In this document: piece after piece, positions 22,459-30,676 of the stretch
Numbering within the stretch: position 1 is the first letter of the stretch
Layout of the letters: the number at the start of each line of letters is the position of its first letter
From: Hyphomicrobium facile
GTDB taxonomy: Bacteria > Pseudomonadota > Alphaproteobacteria > Rhizobiales > Hyphomicrobiaceae
Length of the DNA: 64,000 nt
NCBI RefSeq assembly: GCF_900116175.1
Contig: NZ_FPCH01000005.1
Location: 188,501 to 252,500, forward strand
Direction: 5' to 3'
Program-made: the position numbers and the translations under genes
Notes under the pieces: generated by a model
What the model was told of the DNA's origin: nothing
Seen by the model: the letters and a program-made list of their open reading frames with translations, nothing else
Databases searched by the model: none

Positions 22459-23046
22459 TTACCTCGCGTCTTGGAAATTGTGCCGCGCACGCCATTGTTG
22501 CGGCGCTTCGAATTCGCCGGACCAGACGCCGCGTCGCGATGAGCGGGCATCTGCTTCTTCGTCATCATAGCCGCCAAAGGCGACCGCCATGCCTGCGCGG
22601 ACCATGGCGGCATTGATGTCACGGCCGCCAGCGGTGCAGCGCGCGAGAAGCCGGCCGTATTGATCTCGTTCGCGGACGTCGCATGCAACGATCTCGCCGC
22701 CGATCGCGCGGGCGAGTTCGCGCTTCGCCTCCTCGCCGCAGTTCCATATCTGCTCGTTCCGCGAACAGGTCTGGCGGCCTTCGGGTGCGTCTATTCCGTG
22801 AAGCCGCACCTCGTTTCCACCTACGAACAGGCTGTCGCCATCGATTGGCCGGGCGGCGCCGCTGATGCTGGCCGGGAACGGTTCGTTCTGTGGCGAGCGG
22901 ACGCGCCAATGGTCGCGGCCCATAAAAATGGCCACTACCGCCAGCGTTAACGTCAATCCGAGCCTTACATAAGCCCGCCGGGGCTTTACAAGGCCGTATA
23001 TTGGGCGACCTCGAGACGCCCGCCGCCTGGGCGGCTTGGGTTGCAT
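22459..23046 (-). CDS. Membrane-anchored thermonuclease-family nuclease
   Basis: A 195-residue protein with a basic N-terminus, one transmembrane segment (YVRLGLTLTLAVVAIFMG) and a staphylococcal-nuclease-like (OB-fold) domain. Expected active-site elements are present: PIDGDSLFVGG with a metal aspartate, VRLHGIDAPEGRQTC with an arginine, and RERDQYGRLLARC with a second arginine/aspartate. The domain should face the periplasm and cut DNA or RNA there. Six cysteines may give disulfides. It ends just before the GST start, in the same direction, so the two genes may share a transcript. Confidence 0.87.
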   Translation of the reverse strand: MQPKPPRRRASRGRPIYGLVKPRRAYVRLGLTLTLAVVAIFMGRDHWRVRSPQNEPFPASISGAARPIDGDSLFVGGNEVRLHGIDAPEGRQTCSRNEQIWNCGEEAKRELARAIGGEIVACDVRERDQYGRLLARCTAGGRDINAAMVRAGMAVAFGGYDDEEADARSSRRGVWSGEFEAPQQWRARHNFQDAR

Positions 23047-23168
23047 CGCAAATTCCTCAACCGAGTCGGCGAGACTTTAAGTCTTGCTTTAACAAATTGA
23101 CGCCAATTTACAGGCGGTGCGCGGGCACAGCCCCCGTGCGACCTCATCTATAGGACGCGGCTCGCGGT

Positions 23169-24803
23169 ATGGACGATAACGCCTACAGCGTCGAACCGGC
23201 AGCTGAAATGCCAGCTCGCCCGGCACGACGAGGCCGTTCTCGGGATGATCTCAAATCATTCCGGGATAAGCTGACTCACGGCACCGTCCATAAGCCGGAA
23301 TTCGAATACGAACTGCTCACGATGTTCGCGCGCAACGAGACGAGCGCGCCCTTCGCGATGCCGGCGCTTTGCTTCATCTTTTACATCACGTCGATGTTCT
23401 GGGCGTCGTTCACGGAAGCGACGACATGGATCGCCATCGTTTCCATCTCTCGCGTCTACATGCTCGACCAGTGCCGGCGGTTGCTTTCCATTCCGCGCAC
23501 CGAAGTCAACGTCGGCCAGTGGCGCCGCCATTTCAACCGCATCGAGCTCGTCAACGGGTTCGCGCTGGCGGCTTTCGCACTCATCGGCATCTCGATCCAC
23601 GATACCGACGGCGCATCGCCGGCGACATTCTCCTCGCATGTCTTCATTTTCGCGACGTTGATGGTGGTCCTCGCGATCCGCATGACGTTCGCGTCGACAC
23701 TCCCCCGGCTTTTCCTCGCGGGCACCGTTCCCATGACGGTCGCGGTCGCCGGCCGGCTGTTCACGCTCGGCGATCCGTTCTATTTCGCGCTCGCCTCGAT
23801 GGCCATCGGTATCCATGTGTTCTTCGTCTATCTCGCGCGCGGCTTGCACTCGACGGCGCTCGCCATGGTGGAGTTCCGCGCCGAGAAGGACAACCTGATC
23901 TCGGAGCTCGAGGAAGCGAGCGCCATTTCGGACGAAGCACGCCGCCGCGCCGAGGCTGCCAACAAAGCCAAATCGCGCTTTCTTGCGACCATGAGCCATG
24001 AGCTTCGCACGCCGCTCAATGCGATCATGGGTTTTTCCGAAGTGATGGAAAAAGAGCTGATCGGACCGATCGGCAACGACATTTACCGGGACTATGCCCG
24101 CAGCATCTATCAGAGCGGCGATCACCTTCTCTGCATCATCAACGAAATCCTCGATCTCTCGCGGATCGAAGCGGGCCGCTATGATCTGCACGAGGAAACG
24201 ATGCGCCTCACGGACATCGCCGAGGATTGCCAGCGCCTCGTCAAGATCAAGGCCGATGCGAAAGCCCTTGTGATCGTCGAAGACTTTGCTCCGGACTTGC
24301 CGCATATCTGGGCCGATCCGCGGGCGCTGCGTCAGATCTGTCTCAATCTGCTGTCGAATGCATTGAAGTTCACGCCGAAGGGCGGCCGCATCACGCTGAT
24401 CGTGGGTCACACTCAGGATGGCGGACAGTTTCTAACGGTCGCGGATACCGGCCCCGGCATTCCCGAGGAAGAAATTCCACGCGTTCTCCAGGCCTTCGGC
24501 CAAGGTTCGCTCGCCCATGAAACGGCCGAGGGCGGAACGGGTCTTGGACTTCCGATCGTTCAGAACCTCATCCATTTGCATGGCGGCACGTTCGATCTGC
24601 AGTCGGAATTGCGCAAGGGAACGGAAGTTACCGTGACGCTTCCGCCCCAGCGCGTGCTCCATGCCATTGCGCCGTTGCAGCCGCTTGGCCAGGAACGTCA
24701 CCGCGATCCCGCGCCGCGTCCGGCGCGCCAGCCGCGCATGCGCATGGCCCCGGCCGGCGTCCCCGATCACGTCGCCTACCGGATTTCGGGCGATGCACGA
24801 TAG
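23169..24803 (+). CDS. Membrane sensor histidine kinase
   Basis: A 544-residue kinase. A basic cytosolic N-terminus (about 60 residues) precedes five to six transmembrane helices between about residues 55 and 225, a short coiled coil (LISELEEASAISDEARRRAE), the HisKA dimerisation domain with phosphoaccepting His277 in FLATMSHELRTPLNAIMGF, and the HATPase with N-box NLLSNALKFTPKGG, G1 VADTGPGIPEEEI and G2 GGTGLGLPIVQNLI. The HisKA and ATPase parts resemble the PleC/DivJ type of alphaproteobacterial cell-cycle kinases. There is no adjacent response regulator, so it is an orphan. It is followed 27 bp later by two retropepsin-like genes on the same strand. Confidence 0.92.
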   Translation: MDDNAYSVEPAAEMPARPARRGRSRDDLKSFRDKLTHGTVHKPEFEYELLTMFARNETSAPFAMPALCFIFYITSMFWASFTEATTWIAIVSISRVYMLDQCRRLLSIPRTEVNVGQWRRHFNRIELVNGFALAAFALIGISIHDTDGASPATFSSHVFIFATLMVVLAIRMTFASTLPRLFLAGTVPMTVAVAGRLFTLGDPFYFALASMAIGIHVFFVYLARGLHSTALAMVEFRAEKDNLISELEEASAISDEARRRAEAANKAKSRFLATMSHELRTPLNAIMGFSEVMEKELIGPIGNDIYRDYARSIYQSGDHLLCIINEILDLSRIEAGRYDLHEETMRLTDIAEDCQRLVKIKADAKALVIVEDFAPDLPHIWADPRALRQICLNLLSNALKFTPKGGRITLIVGHTQDGGQFLTVADTGPGIPEEEIPRVLQAFGQGSLAHETAEGGTGLGLPIVQNLIHLHGGTFDLQSELRKGTEVTVTLPPQRVLHAIAPLQPLGQERHRDPAPRPARQPRMRMAPAGVPDHVAYRISGDAR

Positions 24804-24830
24804 TTGTTTTGCGTTTGAGGTTCGGCGTTG

Positions 24831-25523
24831 ATGCTCGGCTTTCTCCTCATGGTCATTCTGGGTCTCGGATCGCTTCTCGCCGCGACCGTTTTCGGCGGTG
24901 TGAAGCTCGATGCCGTTCCGGATTTGCCGATTGCCGCGACGGTGATTGCGATACTCGTCGCCCTCTATATGGCGACGCTGCTCAATCATCGCGGCGAACG
25001 GCGGCTTGCTCTATGGCCGACGCTCGCTGCTTGCATCTCCGGCGCCGTGCTCGTCGCGGGCGCGTTCAACAAGAGCACGCCGCTGGTCCTCGCAGACCTC
25101 TTCGCTGGAGCAACCACTGCAGCAGATGCCCCTCCGACAAGGCGGGATGCGCCTGCATCCGTACGCATCCGCCGAACCGACGACGGCACTTTTTTTGCCA
25201 ATTCCGAAGTCAACGGACAAGCTATGACGATGCGGATCGACAATGGATCGGCGACGGTCGTGCTCCGGCAATCCGACGCCGAGAAGGCGGGCATCGATGT
25301 CAGCAATCTCGCTTTCGATACGCCTCTCAAAACCGCGAACGGAACGAGCTACCTCGCACCCGTTCGATTGAAGTCGGTACGCATCGGGCCCTTGGCGATC
25401 GATGATGTCGAAGGGCTCGTCGCGCGTCCCGGAACCCTTAACGAAAACCTGCTCGGTACAAGTTTTTTAAGACGTTTAGCGTCTGTTGAACTCACGGCAA
25501 ATTTTGCAACGCTTCGGCAATAG
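24831..25523 (+). CDS. Membrane retropepsin-like protein with degenerate active site
   Basis: A 230-residue protein with two to three hydrophobic N-terminal segments (MLGFLLMVILGLGSLLAATVF and AATVIAILVALYMATLL) and a C-terminal clan-AA retropepsin domain. The aspartate of the active site is present (Asp137) but the motif reads D-N-G-S instead of the D-T/S-G-A/S of active enzymes (MRIDNGSATVVLRQ). The flap and the second-half ENLLGTSFLRRLASVEL motif are conserved. It starts at the ATG 24831 after a GAGG site, 27 bp after the kinase gene. Retropepsins work as dimers, each monomer giving one Asp-Thr-Gly, so this protein may be a partner or inhibitor of the following paralog. Confidence 0.8.
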   Translation: MLGFLLMVILGLGSLLAATVFGGVKLDAVPDLPIAATVIAILVALYMATLLNHRGERRLALWPTLAACISGAVLVAGAFNKSTPLVLADLFAGATTAADAPPTRRDAPASVRIRRTDDGTFFANSEVNGQAMTMRIDNGSATVVLRQSDAEKAGIDVSNLAFDTPLKTANGTSYLAPVRLKSVRIGPLAIDDVEGLVARPGTLNENLLGTSFLRRLASVELTANFATLRQ

Positions 25524-25571
25524 AACGCCGATCACGATCTCGAACTGCTCTCTTGGACAAGGGCATCTGGA

Positions 25572-26147
25572 ATGTCATCGGCAACGGTCAGCCTCTTCGG
25601 GTCTTTTGCACTCGCCGCTCTCGGCGCAGCGGGCCTCGCCTATACGCTGACGCATCCCGGCGTTCTCGTCTCGGCATTCGATCATGCGAAGGCGACCTCG
25701 GGTCTCTCCGCGCAGTCACCGGCCGGTCACAGCGATGATCCCCTCCTCGATGCACAAGATGCGACGCGCACTCAACCCGGGACCGTGACATTGCCAGCCG
25801 GCGACTATGGGCACTTCCGGGCCGAGGCCGACATCAACGGGCGCGATATCGATGTGATGGTCGACACCGGTGCTTCCCTTGTCGCGTTGACTTTTGAGGA
25901 TGCGCGCCGGGCCGGCATTCTCGTGAAACCCTCGGACTTCACCCACACGGCCCAGACGGCCAACGGAATCGCCCGCGTCGCGCCTGTCACAATTCCGCGC
26001 ATCAGCATCGGCGACATAACGGTACGGAACGTTGCCGGGGTCGTGTCGGAGCGTGGCGCGTCCGAACGGACGCTGCTCGGCATGTCGTTTCTGGGGCGGC
26101 TGTCCCGTGTCGAAATGCGCGGTGGAACGCTCGTGCTGCAAGAGTAA
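25572..26147 (+). CDS. Membrane-anchored retropepsin-like aspartic protease
   Basis: A 191-residue clan-AA aspartic protease. It has an N-terminal membrane anchor (FGSFALAALGAAGLAYTLT), a linker, and a retropepsin domain with a proper active site, Asp98-Thr99-Gly100-Ala-Ser in VMVDTGASLVALTFEDA. The second half has the family ERTLLGMSFLGRLSRVEM motif. It is a paralog of the preceding gene (same order of elements, similar spacing), 48 bp away, and both follow the sensor kinase gene, so the three are probably one operon. The target is unknown; bacterial members are inner-membrane proteases and can process envelope proteins. Confidence 0.88.
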   Translation: MSSATVSLFGSFALAALGAAGLAYTLTHPGVLVSAFDHAKATSGLSAQSPAGHSDDPLLDAQDATRTQPGTVTLPAGDYGHFRAEADINGRDIDVMVDTGASLVALTFEDARRAGILVKPSDFTHTAQTANGIARVAPVTIPRISIGDITVRNVAGVVSERGASERTLLGMSFLGRLSRVEMRGGTLVLQE

Positions 26148-26285
26148 CTTTCCCCATTGCCGCAATTTTACGCTCCACTATTCCACTATTCCGCCCTCAA
26201 CATTGCTGATAGAGCGCACCCCGGAACCCCGCCCTGGTCTCAGCGCGTTAGGTTCCCCGAATGAATCACGTTCGAGGAGAGGCAT

Positions 26286-27791
26286 ATGCTGCCGAAGCCA
26301 CGCGCCGACCTGAAGCCGAATACCGCCGACTTTGAGCGCTTGCCCCTCGTCAAGCCGACCGGCTTCCGCGAATACGATGCGCGGTGGCTCTACCCGCAAG
26401 AAATCAACCTCATGGGCCTCAATGCCGTCGGCCTCGGCATGGCGACCCTCTTCGCCCGGCGCGGCGTTCCGAAGCGTCTCGTGGTGGGCCACGATTACCG
26501 GTCGTATTCCGCCGCCGTCAAACAGGCGCTCATGACCGGCCTCTTGGCCGGCGGCTGCGAAGTTCACGATATCGGATTGGCCCTTTCGCCGATGGCGTAC
26601 TTCGCGCAGTTCGCGCTCGACGTCGAAGGCGTTGCCATGGTGACCGCGAGTCATAACGACAATGGCTGGACCGGCATCAAAATGGGATTGGCGCGTCCAC
26701 TGACGTTCGGACCCGACGACATGTCGGAATTGAAGTCCATCGTTCTCAATGGCGAGTTCGAGCCGAAGACTGGCGGCCGGTATATCTTCGTGCCGGATCT
26801 GGCCGAGCGCTACATCAAATCGCTGACGGATCGTCCGAAGCTCAAGCGCCGCCTCAAAGTCGTCTGTGCGAGCGGCAACGGCACGGCGGGCGCCTTCGCG
26901 CCGCAAGTGCTCGAGGCGATCGGCTGCGAAGTCGTGCCTCTCAACACCGACCTCGATTACACGTTCCCGAACCACAATCCCAATCCCGAAGACATGAAAA
27001 TGCTTCACGCGGTTTCGGCGAAGGTTCTCGAAACCGGCGCCGACGTCGGGCTTGCCTTCGACGGCGATGGCGATCGCTGCGGCGTCGTTGCCAACGATGG
27101 GCATGAGATCTTCGCGGACAAGGTCGGCGTGATGCTGGCTCGCGATCTTTCCGCGATCTACAAGAACGCGAAGTTCGTCGTCGACGTGAAATCGACGGGG
27201 CTTTTCTCGACCGACCCGGTACTGATCGCCAACGGCGCGACCACGAGCTACTGGAAGACGGGTCACAGCTACATCAAGCGATATAATTTCGAGCACAAGA
27301 CGCTCGTCGGCTTCGAGAAATCGGGTCACTTCTTCTTCAACGAGCCGCTCGGCCGGGGCTACGACGACGGGCTCGTTTCGGCCATCGCCATTTGCGACAT
27401 GCTCGATCGCAGCCCGGGCAAGACGGTCGCCGATCTGCGCGACGCGCTGCCGAAGACGTACGGCTCGCCGACGATGTCGCCTCATTGCGATGACGAGAAG
27501 AAGTACGGCGTCGTCGACCGCATCACCGAACATTATACGCGTCAGAAGGAGAGCGGCGGACACGTCGCCGGACAGGCGATCCGCGAGCTCATCACCGTCA
27601 ACGGCGTGCGCGTGATGCTGGAAGACGGTACGTGGGGTCTCGTTCGCGCCTCCTCGAACAAGCCGGAACTCGTGGTCGTCGTCGAAAGCCCGACGTCGGA
27701 AGCGAACATGAAGGCGATCTTCAAGGACATCGACCAGCAGCTGGCGCGCTTCCCAGAGGTCGGCGAATACAATCAGAAGATCGCAGTCTAA
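26286..27791 (+). CDS. Phosphomannomutase/phosphoglucomutase
   Basis: A 501-residue alpha-D-phosphohexomutase that moves phosphate between C1 and C6 of mannose or glucose. The phosphoserine loop is ATASHND-like (VTASHNDNG, Ser122); the third residue is Asp where most enzymes have Pro. The metal loop DGDGDRCGV starts at Asp259, and the sugar-recognition loop GFEKSGHFFF matches GEMSGH-type PMM/PGM enzymes. The C-terminal phosphate-binding RASSNKPELVVVVE is intact. It would feed GDP-mannose and UDP-glucose pools for polysaccharide or LPS. The gene stands alone after the retropepsin pair; a palindromic repeat separates it from TauE. Confidence 0.93.
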   Translation: MLPKPRADLKPNTADFERLPLVKPTGFREYDARWLYPQEINLMGLNAVGLGMATLFARRGVPKRLVVGHDYRSYSAAVKQALMTGLLAGGCEVHDIGLALSPMAYFAQFALDVEGVAMVTASHNDNGWTGIKMGLARPLTFGPDDMSELKSIVLNGEFEPKTGGRYIFVPDLAERYIKSLTDRPKLKRRLKVVCASGNGTAGAFAPQVLEAIGCEVVPLNTDLDYTFPNHNPNPEDMKMLHAVSAKVLETGADVGLAFDGDGDRCGVVANDGHEIFADKVGVMLARDLSAIYKNAKFVVDVKSTGLFSTDPVLIANGATTSYWKTGHSYIKRYNFEHKTLVGFEKSGHFFFNEPLGRGYDDGLVSAIAICDMLDRSPGKTVADLRDALPKTYGSPTMSPHCDDEKKYGVVDRITEHYTRQKESGGHVAGQAIRELITVNGVRVMLEDGTWGLVRASSNKPELVVVVESPTSEANMKAIFKDIDQQLARFPEVGEYNQKIAV

Positions 27792-27796
27792 GTTTT

Positions 27797-27835
27797 GCGC
27801 CGGCGACTCCGCTGCGCGGAGCCGGCCGCCGGCGC
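27797..27835. repeat. Palindromic element, copy D
   Basis: Core CGACTCCGCTGCGCGGAGCC plus GGCCGC at 27804-27829 with inner stem CTCCGC-TGC-GCGGAG and outer stem GCGCCGG (27797-27803) with CCGGCGC (27829-27835). It lies between the convergent phosphohexomutase and TauE/SafE genes. Confidence 0.75.
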
Positions 27836-27841
27836 GAGAGA

Positions 27842-28669
27842 TCAGTGTAGCAATGTCCAAAGGAAGCGGGCGACGACGGTCGAGATGAAGACCGCGAACG
27901 CCAGTTCGAGCGTCCGTTTCGAGATGCCGTGCGCGACCTTCACGCCCAAGGGCGCCGTCAACACAGCGAGCGGGGCGATAACGCACGCGCCGAGGTTGAC
28001 GTAGCCGAGCGATAGCGGCGGCAAGTTCGGTTCGCCCCAGCCCGAAATGATGTATCCGGCGATGCCGGGAACGGCGATGACCGTGCCGATACCGGTCGCG
28101 GTTCCCACGGCTCTCAGCAGCGGCATGCCGTAGAGCGTGAGCAGCGGAACGGTGAATGTCGCGCCGCCGATCCCCATGAGCGTCGAGACGAGGCCGATGA
28201 CGCCTGCTGCGCCTTCGAGCCAGGGCGGCCGCGGAAGCTTGCCGGCAATCTGCCAATCATCCCTGCCGAGAAACATTTTCGCGGCGAGCGCCGTGCCGAA
28301 GACGACCCAGATCCAGCGGAGCGCTTCGCTGCTGGCATAATGCGCAATGACGATGCCCGCGATCACGCCGAGGACGATCCAAGGGCCCATGCGTTTCACG
28401 ACTTCAATATCGACGGTCCCTCGCACGCGAAATGCCGAGAAGGATCGAAACACCGTCGGCGCGATGACGCCGAGCGTCGTCCCGAGCGTGACGTGCATCC
28501 TGACGTCCTCGGGGACGCCCACCACGCCGAAGGCTTCGTAGAGCACAGGCACGAGAACGCCGCCCCCGCCGATGCCGAGCAGCCCTGAGAGAAACCCTGC
28601 TAGGAGCCCCGCGACTGAGAGCAGCGCGAGCAACGCGATCAGATGGTCCGTCGATATGGCGGCGAGCAT
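27842..28669 (-). CDS. TauE/SafE-family sulfite/organosulfonate exporter
   Basis: A 275-residue inner-membrane protein with about eight transmembrane segments in two repeats. The repeat hallmarks GFLSGLLGIGGGGVLVPVLY (in two pieces: GFLSGLLGIGGG and VLVPVLYEAF) and STLMGIGGATFTVPLLTLYG are both present. Family members move sulfite, sulfonates or related anions. The start at 28669 matches other members; an upstream in-frame ATG at 28738 overlaps the dusA gene and is rejected. It lies ten bases downstream of dusA on the same strand, so both may share a transcript. The anion is unknown; the Sox module at 55 kb makes sulfite export plausible. Confidence 0.87.
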   Translation of the reverse strand: MLAAISTDHLIALLALLSVAGLLAGFLSGLLGIGGGGVLVPVLYEAFGVVGVPEDVRMHVTLGTTLGVIAPTVFRSFSAFRVRGTVDIEVVKRMGPWIVLGVIAGIVIAHYASSEALRWIWVVFGTALAAKMFLGRDDWQIAGKLPRPPWLEGAAGVIGLVSTLMGIGGATFTVPLLTLYGMPLLRAVGTATGIGTVIAVPGIAGYIISGWGEPNLPPLSLGYVNLGACVIAPLAVLTAPLGVKVAHGISKRTLELAFAVFISTVVARFLWTLLH

Positions 28670-28679
28670 CAAAGTTGCC

Positions 28680-29684
28680 TCAAGCGGCGTCCGACTGGTC
28701 TTCCCGACCGAGGCCGTGCTCGGCGAGTGCAATCGCATCCTTGAGCACGTCGACTGCGGCGGACGGATCCGTCACTCGCTCGCTCAGCAGGCGACGGAAC
28801 GCCCGTCCACGCGGCTGGCCATGATAAATGCCGAGGATGTGCTTCGTGATGTTCGACAGGCGTCCGCCGTTCTGGATATGGCGTTCCGCGTAGGGAATGA
28901 GTTTGGAGAGCGCTTCTCCTCGAGACGCCGGGGCAGAATTCTCGCCGAAGATCCGGCTATCGACGTCTGCGAGAATGAAAGGATTTTGATAAGCGGCGCG
29001 GCCGAGCATGACACCGTCGACGTGGTCGAGATGACGGACGGCCTCGTCGAGCGTTTCGATGCCGCCATTGATGACGATCGTGAGTTCGGGATGGCGCGCT
29101 TTCAAACGGTAGACGCGCTGATAGTCGAGCGGCGGAAGTTCGCGGTTCTCCTTCGGCGACAATCCCTTCAGCCACGCCTTGCGCGCATGGACGATGAACG
29201 TGCTGACACCGGTCGCCGCTACGACGTCCACAAAGCGCTGCAGGTCGGCTTCGGCATCCTGATCGTCGATGCCGATACGGCACTTGACCGTCACTGGAAC
29301 AGGCTGGCTCGCGCGCATTGCCGATACGCATGTGGCGACGAGTTCGGGCTCGGCCATGAGGCAGGCGCCGAAGCGGCCCTCCTGGACGCGGTCCGAAGGG
29401 CAGCCGATATTGAGATTGATTTCGTTATAGCCAAGATCGGCGCCGATGCTTGCTGCTTCGGCGAGCTTTGCCGGGTTGGATCCTCCGAGCTGCAAAGCGA
29501 TCGGATGCTCGACGGGAGAGAAACCGAGCAGGCGCTGACGATCGCCGCGGATGACGGCGTCCGCCGTCACCATCTCGGTATAAAGCAGCGCACGCTTCGT
29601 CAGCCCACGGTGGAAGACGCGGCAATGCCGGTCAGTCCAATCCATCATCGGCGCGACGGAAAATCTATGTGGTTGGTATTGCAA
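28680..29684 (-). CDS. dusA: tRNA-dihydrouridine synthase A
   Basis: This FMN enzyme reduces uridines of the tRNA D-loop (U20 and U20a in the DusA class). In 334 residues it shows PMMDWTDRHCRVFHR near the N-terminus, ALQLGGSNPAKLA, the catalytic cysteine in INLNIGCPSDRVQEG (Cys95), VTVKCRIGIDDQD, FIVHARKAW and the GVMLGRAAYQNPF phosphate-binding region. These place it in the DusA, not the DusB, subgroup. The start at 29684 is the only candidate before the family N-terminus. tRNA genes are not nearby except tRNA-Val at 11 kb. Confidence 0.95.
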   Translation of the reverse strand: MQYQPHRFSVAPMMDWTDRHCRVFHRGLTKRALLYTEMVTADAVIRGDRQRLLGFSPVEHPIALQLGGSNPAKLAEAASIGADLGYNEINLNIGCPSDRVQEGRFGACLMAEPELVATCVSAMRASQPVPVTVKCRIGIDDQDAEADLQRFVDVVAATGVSTFIVHARKAWLKGLSPKENRELPPLDYQRVYRLKARHPELTIVINGGIETLDEAVRHLDHVDGVMLGRAAYQNPFILADVDSRIFGENSAPASRGEALSKLIPYAERHIQNGGRLSNITKHILGIYHGQPRGRAFRRLLSERVTDPSAAVDVLKDAIALAEHGLGREDQSDAA

Positions 29685-29944
29685 ACCGGGTCCTGGTTTC
29701 AGCGGGCATCGGAAGCTTGCAGATTGTCAGGCTTAAATGTCCGCGTTAGTAAACGTCCGCGCTCATGGTGCACGCAATGCTCGTGAGGCACGGAATAGTG
29801 TGAGTTGGCAGTGTTCGCAATGCGCTATGAATGCTTGAGCGGCGCGCCGGCCCCGCTCTTGGGGCGGATTACCGAACGTTGACGCATTAACTTCTATATC
29901 GTCCAGCAGAATCAAGCCTGAATTCGAAGTAGGAATAACGTCCA

Positions 29945-30643
29945 ATGCCCGATGCCAAACCAAAGGCCCTTATCGTCGGCGCGTCCCGTGGGCTTGGCCT
30001 TGCGATGGTCGAGGAATATCTGTCGCGCGGCTGGGATGTCGTCGGCACCGTTCGGGGCAACGGCCGGACCGGACTTCACGAGTTGAAGGAAAAGCAGGGC
30101 GCCGCGCTTCAGATCGAAACCGTCGACATCGCCGAGCAGGGTCAGATCGCTGCTCTTCGCGAAAAGCTCGCGGGCCAGGCCTTCGATCTTCTGTTCGTCA
30201 ATTCGGGCGTCGCCAACGGCCCGGACGAAGCGGTGAGAAACGTTTCTACCGACGAATTCATCCGCGTGATGGTCACCAATGCGCTCGGCCCCATGCGGGT
30301 CATTGAGACGCTCGACGACCTCGTGACGCCGACGGGCACGATAGGCGTGATGTCATCCGGCCTCGGTAGCGTGGCCGATAACGAGGATGGCGGCTGGGAG
30401 GTCTATCGCGGCAGCAAGGCCGCGCTCAACACGTTCATGCGCAGCTATGCCGCCGAGCACCGGAAAGGCGGCCGGTCCATGGTGATCATCTCACCCGGCT
30501 GGGTGCGCACCGACATGGGCGGACCTCACGCGACGCTCGACGTCAGCGAGAGCATTCCGCGCGTGGTCGACGTGATCACGGCGCAGTCAGGCAAACGTGG
30601 CCTCAGCTATCTCAACTATCTGGGCAAGACCGTCCGCTGGTGA
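29945..30643 (+). CDS. Short-chain dehydrogenase, C-factor-like (csgA-type)
   Basis: A 232-residue SDR with the cofactor loop GASRGLGLAM, the NSG replacement of the usual NNAG, and Tyr-x-x-x-Lys in VYRGSKAALN. SPGWVRTDMGGPHATLDVSE is a motif typical of the C-factor/YbbO type of SDR. Such proteins act on small carbonyl compounds and, in myxobacteria, on signalling lipids; the substrate is not known here. The start (MPDAKPKALIVGASRG) has a plausible weak ribosome site. It is transcribed alone and toward the membrane hydrolase gene, with 33 bp between stop codons. Confidence 0.88.
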   Translation: MPDAKPKALIVGASRGLGLAMVEEYLSRGWDVVGTVRGNGRTGLHELKEKQGAALQIETVDIAEQGQIAALREKLAGQAFDLLFVNSGVANGPDEAVRNVSTDEFIRVMVTNALGPMRVIETLDDLVTPTGTIGVMSSGLGSVADNEDGGWEVYRGSKAALNTFMRSYAAEHRKGGRSMVIISPGWVRTDMGGPHATLDVSESIPRVVDVITAQSGKRGLSYLNYLGKTVRW

Positions 30644-30676
30644 GCGGGTGACGTCGCCCGGCCGTCACCTCGGCGC

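Noticed and set aside
26178-28256. 692-codon open frame on the minus strand
   Set aside because: Antisense to the phosphohexomutase and spans into TauE; composition is typical of a shadow frame.
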